A DNA stretch of 64,000 bases, from positions 124,001-188,000 of the forward strand of contig CAJFQF010000002.1 of assembly GCA_904418995.1 (NCBI GenBank), given 5' to 3'. The translations under genes and the position numbers were made by a program. How positions within the stretch are numbered: the stretch's first letter is position 1; every line of letters begins with the position of its first letter. Below are positions 15,869 to 24,048 of this stretch, one piece after another. The notes beneath the pieces are model-generated. The model ran no database searches, had not been told where the DNA came from, and was given only the letters and a program-made list of their open reading frames with translations. This stretch comes from Heritagella_A intestinalis (lineage in GTDB: Bacteria > Bacillota > Clostridia > Oscillospirales > Acutalibacteraceae).

Positions 15869-17205
15869 AACATTTAGGAGACATTCAAAACATCCGGGGA
15901 AACGAAATTGATCCTGTAGATTGTATTACATTTGGTTCTCCTTGCCAGGATTTATCAGTGGCCGGAAAGCGGCAAGGACTGGCAGGGGAGAGAAGCGGGC
16001 TATTTGCGGAGGCAATAAGAGTAATTCGGGAAATGAGGGAGGCTACTAATGGAAAATATCCCAAGTTTGCAGTGTGGGAAAATGTACCAGGAGCATTCAG
16101 CAGCAACAAAGGAGAAGATTTCCGAACCGTGTTGGAAAACTTGTCGAACTTATGTCAACCAGGAATTCCTATTCCTCGACCTGAAAAAGGAAGGTGGACA
16201 AAATCCGGCTGTATTTTCGGAGACAGATGGAGTATTGCTTGGAGAACAATGGATGCTCAATATTGGGGAGTCCCCCAGCGTCGCCGTAGAATCGCACTTG
16301 TCGTGGATTTTGGAGGACAACGTGCCGGAGAAATATTATTTGAGTGCGAAAGCTTGCCAGGGGATTTTGCGAAGAGCGGAAAAGAGAGGAAAATCTCTCC
16401 CAAGTGTGTTGGAGAAGGCATTGATGGATGTAATCCAGAAGCAATGAGGATGAGTGTGTGCGCTGCTTTTTTGCCCAATCAAGGGGCAAAAGCAAGATCC
16501 ATAGGATACGAAAATGGATTATCTCCGACGCTCAGAACGGAGATGGTTCCAGGCGTTTTGCTCTCAGGGGTGTATCCTGATGTTGTTGGTACACTTTGTG
16601 CCAGTGGAGCAGGATTGAACCGCCCTTCTGGGCAAGCAAATGAAACCGACTTGTGTATTGTTCAAAGTGCGCACCCATGCAACGATAAAAAAAGTGAGGA
16701 GTTGTACGTTGCAAGCACAAATGGATTTATGAGAGTAGAAAAAAATAAATCACCCACTTTGCTTTCAAACGACTATAAGGCCCCTCCATTTATCGATAAT
16801 AACAATATTATACGCAGACTAACACCTTTAGAGTGCGAGCGTCTACAGGGCTTTCCTGACAATTGGACCGCAATCGATAGTTTTACAGACCAGTTTGGTA
16901 AAGAACATAAGACTTCTGGATGGTTAGACGATAATGACAAATGGCATAAAGCCGCGGATAGTCCCCGTTACAGAGCAATAGGAAACTCTATTGCTCTGCC
17001 GCAGTGGAGATGGCTTTTTACAAAGATGAAAAAATATCTTCCAAATCACCCAACATTAGGAAGTCTGTTCGATGGGATAGGAGGGTTCCCACTGGCGTGG
17101 GAGGAACAATTTGGAAAACATACTGCTCTTTGGGCCAGTGAGATAGAACCGTTTGCGATCGCTGTTACGAAATATCACTTTCCGGAGGAGGATACCAATG
17201 ATTAA
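15865..17205 (+). CDS. Circularly permuted DNA cytosine-C5 methyltransferase
   Basis: 446 residues. The motif order is unusual. Catalytic motif IV (GSPCQDLS, Cys27) lies at the N terminus, then VI (WENVPG, about 71), VIII (YWGVPQRRRR), a recognition region, IX (LTPLECERLQGFPDNW) and X (YRAIGNSIALPQ). The AdoMet motif I, GSLFDGIGGFPLAWE, comes last at about 399-413, followed by ALWASEIEPFAIAV. In most C5 enzymes motif I is first. All key residues are present, so the enzyme should be active. ATG 15865 follows GAGGAG and overlaps the HTH stop as ATGA. No cognate nuclease is seen. Confidence 0.92.
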   Translation: MKHLGDIQNIRGNEIDPVDCITFGSPCQDLSVAGKRQGLAGERSGLFAEAIRVIREMREATNGKYPKFAVWENVPGAFSSNKGEDFRTVLENLSNLCQPGIPIPRPEKGRWTKSGCIFGDRWSIAWRTMDAQYWGVPQRRRRIALVVDFGGQRAGEILFECESLPGDFAKSGKERKISPKCVGEGIDGCNPEAMRMSVCAAFLPNQGAKARSIGYENGLSPTLRTEMVPGVLLSGVYPDVVGTLCASGAGLNRPSGQANETDLCIVQSAHPCNDKKSEELYVASTNGFMRVEKNKSPTLLSNDYKAPPFIDNNNIIRRLTPLECERLQGFPDNWTAIDSFTDQFGKEHKTSGWLDDNDKWHKAADSPRYRAIGNSIALPQWRWLFTKMKKYLPNHPTLGSLFDGIGGFPLAWEEQFGKHTALWASEIEPFAIAVTKYHFPEEDTND

Positions 17206-17539
17206 ATTTGAAAAAGTGGTCTATTTGTCCCACCCTTATGGAGGCAAAAAGAAAAATCTCAAAGCAATTTCCGAAATCTTGAGAGAGGTGCAGGCTGAAC
17301 ATCCCACGTTTTTGTTTTTGAGTCCTGTCAATATGTTTTCCTGTTTGTACAGCGATATGCCTTACAAGGAAGGTTTGGATCGTTGTTTGTGGCTGCTTGA
17401 CCGGTCAGACGAAATGTGGGTGTTTGGAGAATATAAAAACAGCAAGGGGTGTCTGCGGGAAATCGAATTTTGCGAAGACAATGACATTCCTTACGTAATC
17501 CGTGAAGAAGGAGGATGCTATGGAGAAATCAGTGATTAA
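17198..17539 (+). CDS. DUF4406-like (deoxyribosyltransferase-fold) protein
   Basis: 113 residues from ATG 17198 (GGAGGAG eight bases upstream). It opens VVYLSHPYGGKKKN, has CLYSDMPYKEGLDRCLWLLDRSDEMWVFG and ends KGCLREIEFCEDNDIPYVI. This pattern matches the small Rossmann-like proteins related to nucleoside 2-deoxyribosyltransferases. The first glycine-rich loop would bind a nucleoside or nucleotide. It lies just before nrdD and overlaps it by 20 bases, which fits a role in nucleotide salvage, but activity is not shown. Confidence 0.7.
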   Translation: MIKFEKVVYLSHPYGGKKKNLKAISEILREVQAEHPTFLFLSPVNMFSCLYSDMPYKEGLDRCLWLLDRSDEMWVFGEYKNSKGCLREIEFCEDNDIPYVIREEGGCYGEISD

Positions 17540-19202
17540 AAAAGACGGGATTCTTGAGGACTTCAATCCAAAGAAAATTTTGAAGGCCGTTGGGAAGTCT
17601 GCTGAGAGAGTGATGGCCAGCCTTACAAAAGAAGACGAAGACAAGCTTTTGAAATCGGTAGCGGAATATGTGGATGCTTACGACGGGAATGCTGTGCCGG
17701 TTGCGGAAATGCATCATATGGTGGAGGCTTCTCTGGATAAAGTCAATCCGCAGGTTGCAAAGAGCTACCGTGAATATCGCAACTACAAACAGGATTTTGT
17801 GCATATGCTGGATGAAGTGTACAAGAAAAGCCTGTCTGTAAAGTACATTGGAGATAGGGACAATGCCAATACAGACAGTGCCCTTGTTCCTACGCAACGC
17901 AGCTTGACCTACAGTGATCTTAACGGCAGGCTCTACAAAAAATTCTTCTTGAATCAGGAAGAAAGAGCAGCCATGAAGGAAGGGTATATTTATATCCATG
18001 ACCGTGGAGCCCGGCTCGATACCATGAATTGCTGTTTGGTTGATATGCCGAGCGTATTGAATGGCGGCTTTGAGATGGGGAATGTATGGTACAATGAACC
18101 AAAGACATTGGATGTAGCCTTTGATGTCATCAGCGATATTACCATGACCATGGCGGCGTGTCAGTATGGTGGGTTCACGATCCCCAGAGTCGATACTTTG
18201 TTGGCTCCTTATGCTGAGAAGAGTTATCAAAAATACAGGGATGAATACCTGAATATGGCCGAGAATATGAGCAGTTCCAAAACCGAAGAAGAGATTGAAA
18301 AAGAGGCAGCTCAATACGCAGACAAGAAAGTCTATCGTGATATGGAGCAAGGCTTCCAGTCTTGGGAGTATCGATTTAACACCGTAGGCTCCAGCCGGGG
18401 TGATTATCCTTTTATTGCCATCAGCTTTGGTATTGACACCTCCAAATTCGGAAAGATGGCATCGGAAGTGTGCATGAAGGTTAGGGCAGGAGGGCAAGGA
18501 GCGCCAGGAAAGAAGAAACCGGTGCTGTTCCCTAAGCTCACATTTCTTTACGATGAGAATCTGCATGGAGAAGGGAAGCCGCTGGAAGATCTTTTTGAGG
18601 TTGCTATCGATTGTAGCAGCAAGGCCATGTACCCTGATTTTTTGTCTCTCTCTGGAGATGGATACATCCCTTCTATGTACAAAAAGTACGGTAAAGTCGT
18701 ATCGTTAATGGGCTGCCGGGCTTCTCTTTCTCCGTGGTACGAACGCGGCGGCATGGCTCCCGCCGACGATGATGACGTGCCGGTTTTTGAAGGCAGATTT
18801 AACATGGGGGCAATCAGCCTGCATCTGCCGATGATTCTGGCGAAAGCAATGGAAGAAGACAAGGATTTTTTTGAGGTGCTGGGTTATTACCTTGAAATGA
18901 TTCGTGGCCTTCACAAGCGGACGTATGATTTCTTGGGGGAGAAAAGGGCATCTACAAATCCTCTTGGCTACTGCGAAGGCGGGTTCTATGGTGGACATTT
19001 GAAGCCAGAAGATAAGATTCGCCCGTTGCTGGCTCCTATGACTATGAGCTTTGGCATCACTGCTCTTAACGAACTGCAATATCTCTATAACGGACATACC
19101 ATTGTGGAGGACGGACAGTTTGCATTAGAGGTGATGGAGTATATCAATGAGAAGGTCAATTCGTTCAAAGACGAAGATGGGATTCTTTATGCAATTTACG
19201 GT
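17520..19202 (+). CDS. nrdD: Anaerobic ribonucleotide reductase NrdD, exon 1
   Basis: Class III reductase: makes dNTPs from NTPs under anaerobic conditions with a glycyl radical. Exon 1 gives 561 residues: an ATP-cone (about 1-90, IKKDGILEDFNPKKILKAVG) and most of the catalytic barrel (YIHDRGARLDTMNCCL, GDGYIPSMYKKYGK, SLMGCRASLSPWY, RASTNPLGYCEGG). It stops reading at GGT 19200-19202. The next codon is TAA, the first bases of the intron. AAGGAGG precedes ATG 17520. The rest of the protein resumes at 20051, and GGT plus ACC CCC GCA restores the NrdD sequence YGTPAES. Confidence 0.93.
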
Positions 19203-20050
19203 TAAATAATAGCCGTGTTTAAACCATCCAACCACGCCAGTGGGTGTCTCAAAAAAAAGAGGCTAACGGTCAACTAAGCCGTAAGGCTAAGGTGGCAAGA
19301 GAGCCTAAGTCCCCCAAAGGGGATAAGGTAATACCGTGCTATTTATTGTAATACGCTTTTTATTCAAAGGGGATTGAGTGAAAATATTTGACGAAGTATT
19401 TTGTATGGTCCCCAATACTAACGAAAGGTATTGGGCAAGTTCTTATGGTTATTTATGGGATATGAAATTAAAACATAAAGTCCCTGTGAGAAAGCAAAAA
19501 AGGGGATGGTTTGATTGTAAAGTGTGGTTTTCAGACAAAAGAAAAACCATAAATGTCCATAGGGTAATAATGATGGCGTTTGTAGGGAATTCCAAATTAT
19601 CCGTAAATCATATTGACGGAGATAAATCGAATAATCGTATTGAAAATTTGGAATACATGACGCTTGAAGAACAAAATTGGCATCGTTCCAGAGTTTCTCA
19701 CGCAGGCTATCAATATCCCGTTTACTGCATAGAGACGGGAGATATTTACCCAAACGCCAGAGTTGCAGGGGAAATACTTGGAATCAAGTGCCCAGAGCAT
19801 ATTTCAAAGGTTATCAATAAACGGTATGGATTTAAAACTGTACATGGTTATCATTTTTTAAAAGCGTGTTGAGCAATAAATATGTGTAGAGGACATCGAA
19901 AGGGTAGTGTGCACTTAAAGCTATGTGCACACAAGTAACTGAGTAGAGTAGGCTGTGAGATAGGCGCACAGCCCAAACTGATGGCGCAATTAGCACTTGC
20001 GAAGATATGTTGCAGTAGATTAGCCAGATTGGAAACAATCATATCTACTG
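19203..20050 (+). ncRNA. Group I self-splicing intron in nrdD
   Basis: Removing these 848 bases joins YG to TPAES in frame. The 5' exon ends in U and the intron ends in G (20050), as group I splicing requires. The last exon bases ACGGU can pair with GCCGU at 19213-19217, closing a P1 hairpin with a UAAAUAAUA loop and a U-G pair at the splice site. Further hairpins (GTCCCCC/GGGGA, GGCTGTG/CACAGCC, CGCAA/TTGCG) fit a folded RNA. I could not assign P3 and P7. The intron carries an HNH endonuclease gene, and nrdD is a frequent intron site in phages. Confidence 0.88.
19378..19872 (+). CDS. HNH homing endonuclease (I-HmuI/NUMOD4 type) inside the nrdD intron
   Basis: 164 residues from GTG 19378 (AAGGGGATTGA upstream). 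The N-terminal NUMOD4-like part (YWASSYGYLWDMK) precedes the HNH core VHRVIMMAFVGN, LSVNHIDGDKSNNRIENLEYMT. The C-terminal part (VYCIETGDIYPNARVAGEIL, HISKVINKRYGFKTVHGYHF) is a NUMOD1-like DNA-binding segment. Such enzymes cut or nick intronless alleles so that the intron is copied into them. The gene lies wholly between the splice sites and its AT-richness matches the intron. Confidence 0.92.
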   Translation: MKIFDEVFCMVPNTNERYWASSYGYLWDMKLKHKVPVRKQKRGWFDCKVWFSDKRKTINVHRVIMMAFVGNSKLSVNHIDGDKSNNRIENLEYMTLEEQNWHRSRVSHAGYQYPVYCIETGDIYPNARVAGEILGIKCPEHISKVINKRYGFKTVHGYHFLKAC

Positions 20051-20521
20051 ACCCCCGCAGAATCCTTGGCTGGACTTCAGGTAGAACAATTCCGCAAAAA
20101 ATACGGTGTTATCAAGGGCGTCTCAGATCGTCCCTATGTGTCAAACAGCTTTCACTGTGGGGTGTGGGAGAACATTACACCGATTCAAAAACAAGATTTA
20201 GAAGGGAGGTTCTGGAATCTTTTCAACGGTGGCAAGATCCAGTATTGCCGGTATCCGGTGAGCTACAATCGTGATGCTATTAAAACTTTGGTGCGCCGGG
20301 CAATGAAGAAAGGCTTTTATGAGGGTATCAATCTGTCCCTGTCTTACTGTGAAGACTGCGGCTACGAACAGTTGGATATGGATGAATGCCCCAAATGCCA
20401 TAGCACCAATATTACGAAAATCGACCGAATGAATGGCTATCTGGGCTATACCAGAATTCATGGTAAGACCAGGTACAATGACGCAAAGAATGCAGAGATT
20501 AAAGACCGGGTGAGTATGTGA
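20051..20521 (+). CDS. nrdD: Anaerobic ribonucleotide reductase NrdD, exon 2
   Basis: Exon 2 supplies 156 residues: TPAESLAGLQVEQFRKKYG, YVSNSFHCGVWE, a zinc site (YCEDCGYEQ...ECPKCHS), and the glycyl-radical loop RMNGYLGY with the Gly at about residue 690 of the joined protein. With exon 1 the protein is 717 residues, normal for NrdD. Read alone from the internal TTG at 20066 it would be a fragment without the catalytic cysteines, so splicing is needed for function. The stop overlaps the NrdG start. Confidence 0.93.
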   Translation, partial: TPAESLAGLQVEQFRKKYGVIKGVSDRPYVSNSFHCGVWENITPIQKQDLEGRFWNLFNGGKIQYCRYPVSYNRDAIKTLVRRAMKKGFYEGINLSLSYCEDCGYEQLDMDECPKCHSTNITKIDRMNGYLGYTRIHGKTRYNDAKNAEIKDRVSM

Positions 20522-21006
20522 ATTATCATAATATTACGCATGATGATATGTTGAATGGCAGTGGGCTGCGAGTGGTGTTATGGGTTTCCGGTTGTTCTCA
20601 CGCTTGTCCTAACTGCCAAAACCCCCAAACTTGGCCCATCAGCAGCGGGATTCCCTTTGATTCGGAGGCGAAAAACGAGCTGTTTGAACAGTTGTCTCAT
20701 GACTACATTAAAGGGATTACCTTTAGCGGCGGCGACCCACTCCACCTTAACAATTTGGGTACAGTGACAGATTTGGCCCAGGAAATCAGATACAAGTTCC
20801 CTGACAAAGATATTTGGGTGTATACGGGATACCGATGGGAAGAAGTGAAGTCCTTGCCACTTATGCATTACATTGACGTGTTGGTCGATGGGTCATTTGT
20901 AGAGGCTATGAAGGATGTAAATGCACCTTGGGTTGGTTCTACAAACCAAAGAGTGGTTGACGTCCCAGCCAGTTTGGAGCATAATGCGGTCATCGAAAAG
21001 AAATAA
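20518..21006 (+). CDS. nrdG: Anaerobic ribonucleotide reductase activating protein (radical SAM)
   Basis: 162 residues with WVSGCSHACPNCQN, the CxxxCxxC motif of radical SAM enzymes, near residue 25, then GITFSGGDPLHL and DIWVYTGYRWEE, which are typical of NrdG. It binds a [4Fe-4S] cluster and AdoMet and creates the glycyl radical on NrdD. The GTG start overlaps the NrdD stop, so the two are made together. Length matches the family. Confidence 0.95.
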   Translation: MNYHNITHDDMLNGSGLRVVLWVSGCSHACPNCQNPQTWPISSGIPFDSEAKNELFEQLSHDYIKGITFSGGDPLHLNNLGTVTDLAQEIRYKFPDKDIWVYTGYRWEEVKSLPLMHYIDVLVDGSFVEAMKDVNAPWVGSTNQRVVDVPASLEHNAVIEKK

Positions 21007-21024
21007 AAGCAAAGAGAGGTATGT

Positions 21025-21465
21025 ATGAGTATTAAAGTTAACTTCAAAAAACTGAATGAAAAAGCTGTAGCTCCTATGAGAGCCAGCGCCCAGGCTGCGG
21101 GGTGCGACCTCTACGCCTGCATTGACAAAGATGAGTGGGTTACTTGCAGTAAGACCGTCAAAATCCCTACAGGTATTGCCGTAGAGATTCCAGAAGGTTA
21201 TGCTGGCTTTATCTTTGCCCGTAGCGGCCTGGCAACAAAAGAAGGCCTTCGTCCCGCAAATTGCGTAGGCGTTGTTGATTCTGATTATAGGGGGGAAGTG
21301 ATTGTAGCAATTCACAATGACTCTGTAGGCGACAAAAGAATCAAGCCTGGTGAGCGCATTGCACAGATGGTGATTATGCCTTATCTGCCGGTAGAGTATG
21401 TGGAGACAGACGAACTGTCTGACACAGACCGTGGGGCAGGTGGATTTGGCAGCACCGGAAAATAA
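21025..21465 (+). CDS. dut: dUTP diphosphatase
   Basis: 146 residues with all five motifs of trimeric dUTPases in order: AAGCDLYA, FARSGLA, GVVDSDYRGEV, GERIAQMVI and RGAGGFGSTG. It hydrolyses dUTP to dUMP and keeps uracil out of DNA, while providing dUMP for thymidylate. It starts at ATG 21025 behind AAAGAGAGG and follows nrdDG in the nucleotide block of the prophage. Confidence 0.96.
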   Translation: MSIKVNFKKLNEKAVAPMRASAQAAGCDLYACIDKDEWVTCSKTVKIPTGIAVEIPEGYAGFIFARSGLATKEGLRPANCVGVVDSDYRGEVIVAIHNDSVGDKRIKPGERIAQMVIMPYLPVEYVETDELSDTDRGAGGFGSTGK

Positions 21466-21486
21466 TTTCTATTTGGGGGTTTTGTT

Positions 21487-21687
21487 ATGGAGAGACCGAG
21501 TGTTCCCGTTTGGGAGAAATCAAATTTGACGCTGGAGGAAGCGGCGGCCTACTTTAGCGTAGGGATTAACAAGCTGAGAGAAATCTCCAATTATGATGGG
21601 TGCCCGTTTGTGCTGTGGGTTGGGAATAAACGGCTGATCAAAAGAAAAGCGCTTGAAAAATTTTTAAATGATTCGTTCTCAATCTAA
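21487..21687 (+). CDS. xis: Excisionase (Tn916 Xis type)
   Basis: 66 residues with a winged-helix DNA-binding pattern: VWEKSNLTLEEAAAYFSVGINKLREIS, then CPFVLWVGNKRLIKRKALEKFL. This matches Tn916-type excisionases, which bend DNA at the element ends and help the integrase excise. GGGGGTTTTGTT before the ATG gives a fair ribosome site. It sits just before the integrase, separated from it by a terminator hairpin. Confidence 0.88.
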   Translation: MERPSVPVWEKSNLTLEEAAAYFSVGINKLREISNYDGCPFVLWVGNKRLIKRKALEKFLNDSFSI

Positions 21688-21704
21688 TCGGCGGTAGATA
21701 CATG

Positions 21705-21750
21705 AGCCTTGGTGCGGTATATTTGAAGTATCGCATCAAGGCTTATTTTT
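21705..21750 (+). terminator. Hairpin between xis and int
   Basis: AGCCTTGGTGCG (21705-21716) pairs with CGCATCAAGGCT (21732-21743), with only a G-U pair in place of one match, and extends inward as GTAT/GTAT-like pairing. A T-run follows at 21746-21750. It should stop transcripts from xis before int, so int would need readthrough or its own promoter. Confidence 0.75.
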
Positions 21751-21767
21751 TACTGGAGGGATGCATT

Positions 21768-22940
21768 GTGTCGGAAAAGCGCAGAGACAACAAGGGCCGA
21801 ATCTTGAAAACAGGAGAGAGCCAGAGAAAAGATTTGCTATATCAGTATAGGTACACAGATACATGGGGGAAACGCCGAACGGTATATGCCTCAGACTTGA
21901 AGACCCTTAGAGAAAAGGAAGATGAGATTACTCAAAAACGCCGTGCGGGGATTGATTATTTTCAAGGGAGGATTACCTTAGAGGAGCTTTTGCAAAGGTA
22001 TATCTCAACCAAAGTGGATATACGTAAAAGCACGCATAGTTCATACAAAAGCAACATTAGTAGTATCAGGAAACACCCGATTTCCAAAAGACGAGTCAAC
22101 GAAATTACATTCTATGAAGCAAAACAGTGGGCGGTTGATTTATACAATGAAGGAAAATCGTTTGGAACCATAAAAACATTACGCATCTTTATTAAGCAGG
22201 CTTTCGATATGGCAATTGAAGAAAGCATTGTATTAAAAAACCCTTTTGATTTTAAATTGGGTTTTATACCCAATAACTCAAAAACAAAAGACGCATTGAC
22301 AGAAGAGCAACAAAAGGCCCTAAAAGATTATTTGAAAAATCATCCTTACTATTATATGTGGTACGACATTATTGTTGTTTTGTTGGGCACAGGCATGAGA
22401 GTGGGGGAATTTTGCGGATTAACTTTATCAAATTTAGACTTTGAAAACTGTGTCATAAAAATTGATCATCAAATTGTAAAAGGAAGGAATAATGAACTTT
22501 ATATAGAAATGCCTAAATCTAGGGCGGGAATCCGTTTTATACCGATGACGAAGGAAGTATATCAAAGTCTACAGAATCTCATAAAAGTACGAGAAGAGAG
22601 CAATGTCACCATAGATGGTTTATCTGGTTTTTTACTATTAAACAAAGCAGGCAATCCTTATTACGGACAAGCCCTATCAATGAATTTTTCGGTGTTGCTG
22701 AAGACATACAATAAAGAGTGCGGAAATCCACCAATAAGCGCTACGCTACACACGTTTCGACACACCTTTTGCAGCAATCTGATTGTTGGAGGAATCGATC
22801 CTAAAGTAGTACAATGTGTAATGGGGCATTCAAATGTTAATATAACACTGGATACCTATACGCATATCAGTTATGATTATGTAGAAAAGAAGATGAGTCA
22901 AGTCTTTCAAATGCCCGATAAGCCGGAAAAAAGTTGCTGA
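21768..22940 (+). CDS. int: Tyrosine-recombinase integrase (Tn916 family)
   Basis: 390 residues from GTG 21768 (GGAGGG seven bases upstream). The N terminus MSEKRRDNKGRILKTGESQRKD is that of Tn916-type integrases with an arm-binding domain; a longer upstream reading is not supported. The catalytic set is complete: Arg in GTGMRVGEF, His-Arg in HTFRHTF, His in MGHSNVN, and Tyr in DTYTHIS. It inserts and excises the prophage. It marks the right end of the element, and three direct repeats follow directly. Confidence 0.95.
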   Translation: MSEKRRDNKGRILKTGESQRKDLLYQYRYTDTWGKRRTVYASDLKTLREKEDEITQKRRAGIDYFQGRITLEELLQRYISTKVDIRKSTHSSYKSNISSIRKHPISKRRVNEITFYEAKQWAVDLYNEGKSFGTIKTLRIFIKQAFDMAIEESIVLKNPFDFKLGFIPNNSKTKDALTEEQQKALKDYLKNHPYYYMWYDIIVVLLGTGMRVGEFCGLTLSNLDFENCVIKIDHQIVKGRNNELYIEMPKSRAGIRFIPMTKEVYQSLQNLIKVREESNVTIDGLSGFLLLNKAGNPYYGQALSMNFSVLLKTYNKECGNPPISATLHTFRHTFCSNLIVGGIDPKVVQCVMGHSNVNITLDTYTHISYDYVEKKMSQVFQMPDKPEKSC

Positions 22941-22953
22941 TTCCACGCCTCGG

Positions 22954-22989
22954 TTACTACACCACTTACTACACCATTTACTACACCAC
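22954..22989 (+). repeat. Three tandem 12-base repeats after int
   Basis: TTACTACACCAC, TTACTACACCAT and TTACTACACCAC follow each other without gaps at 22954-22989, 13 bases after the int stop. Tn916-type integrases bind short direct repeats (arm sites) near the element ends with their N-terminal domain, so these are probable arm sites close to attR. Confidence 0.7.
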
Positions 22990-23153
22990 TCGAAGAAGAG
23001 GTTTCGTGAAGTTACGAGAATATACGTTCGGAACACTAATTGTTTTAGACTTTTTATTATGCATCATGCACATATATAATGAAGTAAAAATAGTTATAAT
23101 TACCATACGCTTCTGTGGCGGCCTATATCTTACAAAAGCGTAAGAAGTCGGAA
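22990..23153. other. Region holding the prophage right end (attR), core not identified
   Basis: This gap between the arm-type repeats and the first chromosomal gene contains the switch from AT-rich phage DNA to GC-rich host DNA. No tRNA gene or obvious long core is seen. A small inverted repeat CTTAC AAAAGC GTAAG lies at about 23129-23144. The exact attR needs the left end for comparison, which is outside the window. Confidence 0.45.
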
Positions 23154-23196
23154 GGAAAATGTAAGCCCATTCGATGGTTTGCATTTTCCTTTTTTG
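23154..23196 (+). terminator. Intrinsic terminator at the prophage-chromosome border
   Basis: GGAAAATG (23154-23161) pairs with CATTTTCC (23182-23189), followed by a run of T. It shields the transporter genes downstream from prophage transcription, or is the former terminator of a gene at the integration site. Confidence 0.75.
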
Positions 23197-23248
23197 TTAC
23201 AATAAAGCCACAGAAACCAATCACCAATCCCATAGGAGGAATGATTCG

Positions 23249-24010
23249 ATGAGTATATTGGAAGTTACGGGATTAAAGAAAACCTATACCACCCGCTTTG
23301 GCGGCAACCGGGTCGAGGCCCTGCGGAGCGTTTCCTTCAGCGTGGAGGAAGGGGAGTATGTGGCCATTATAGGCGAGTCCGGCTCCGGCAAAACCACTCT
23401 GCTGAATATCCTGGCCGCCCTGGATAAGCCTACCGGCGGCACGGTCCGTTTGGATGGGAAAGACCTCTCCCATATCAAGGAATCCAATGTGGCGGCCTTC
23501 CGCCGGGATCACCTGGGCTTTGTGTTCCAGGAGTTCAACCTGCTGGACACCTTCTCTTTGGAGGACAACATCTACCTGCCTCTGGTGCTGGCCGGTAAGC
23601 GCTATCCAGAAATGAAGGAACGCCTTGCCCCCATTGCGGCGCAGCTGGGGATTTCCGATATTTTGAAGAAGTATCCCTATGAGGTCTCCGGCGGGCAGAA
23701 GCAGCGGGCGGCTGTGGCCCGGGCGCTGATTACCAACCCCCGCTTGATTCTGGCGGATGAACCCACCGGCGCGCTGGATTCCAAGGCCACCGACGAGCTG
23801 TTAAAGCTCTTTGGCGAGATCAACCACAACGGCCAGACCATCCTCATGGTCACCCACTCGGTAAAGGCCGCCAGCCATGCCGGCCGAGTGCTGTTCATCA
23901 AGGACGGGGAAGTCTTCCACCAGATCTACCGTGGGAACAGCACCAACGAGCAGCTCTATCAGAAGATTTCCGATACCCTCACCGTGTTGGCCACACGGGC
24001 CGGCCAGTAA
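23249..24010 (+). CDS. ABC transporter ATP-binding protein (BceA type)
   Basis: 253 residues: Walker A IIGESGSGKTTL (about 42), FVFQEFNLLDTFSLEDNI after the Q-loop, signature VSGGQKQR, and Walker B LILADEPTGALDS. The FQEFNLLD and ADEPTGALD stretches are typical of MacB/BceA-type proteins that pair with an FtsX-like permease. ATG 23249 follows AGGAGGA. The longer upstream reading has no ribosome site. No bceRS-like regulator lies next to it. It probably expels or detoxifies cell-wall-active peptides. Confidence 0.92.
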   Translation: MSILEVTGLKKTYTTRFGGNRVEALRSVSFSVEEGEYVAIIGESGSGKTTLLNILAALDKPTGGTVRLDGKDLSHIKESNVAAFRRDHLGFVFQEFNLLDTFSLEDNIYLPLVLAGKRYPEMKERLAPIAAQLGISDILKKYPYEVSGGQKQRAAVARALITNPRLILADEPTGALDSKATDELLKLFGEINHNGQTILMVTHSVKAASHAGRVLFIKDGEVFHQIYRGNSTNEQLYQKISDTLTVLATRAGQ

Positions 24011-24048
24011 AGGCCCACAGCGATTTTTTGAAAAGGTGGTTTTGACCT

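Noticed and set aside
19203..20050. Group II intron or insertion sequence as explanation for split nrdD
   Set aside because: There is no reverse transcriptase, domain V-like end, transposase or target duplication. The U/G boundary and P1 pairing point to group I.
1..23000. General use of TAG as a sense codon in the prophage
   Set aside because: TAG ends the nuclease (3662-3664), the second repeat gene (6605-6607) and the methyltransferase (14990-14992) at sensible places; only the MazG-like gene has an internal TAG.
22990..23250. tRNA gene as the attachment site
   Set aside because: No cloverleaf or TTCRA loop is seen near the integrase end.
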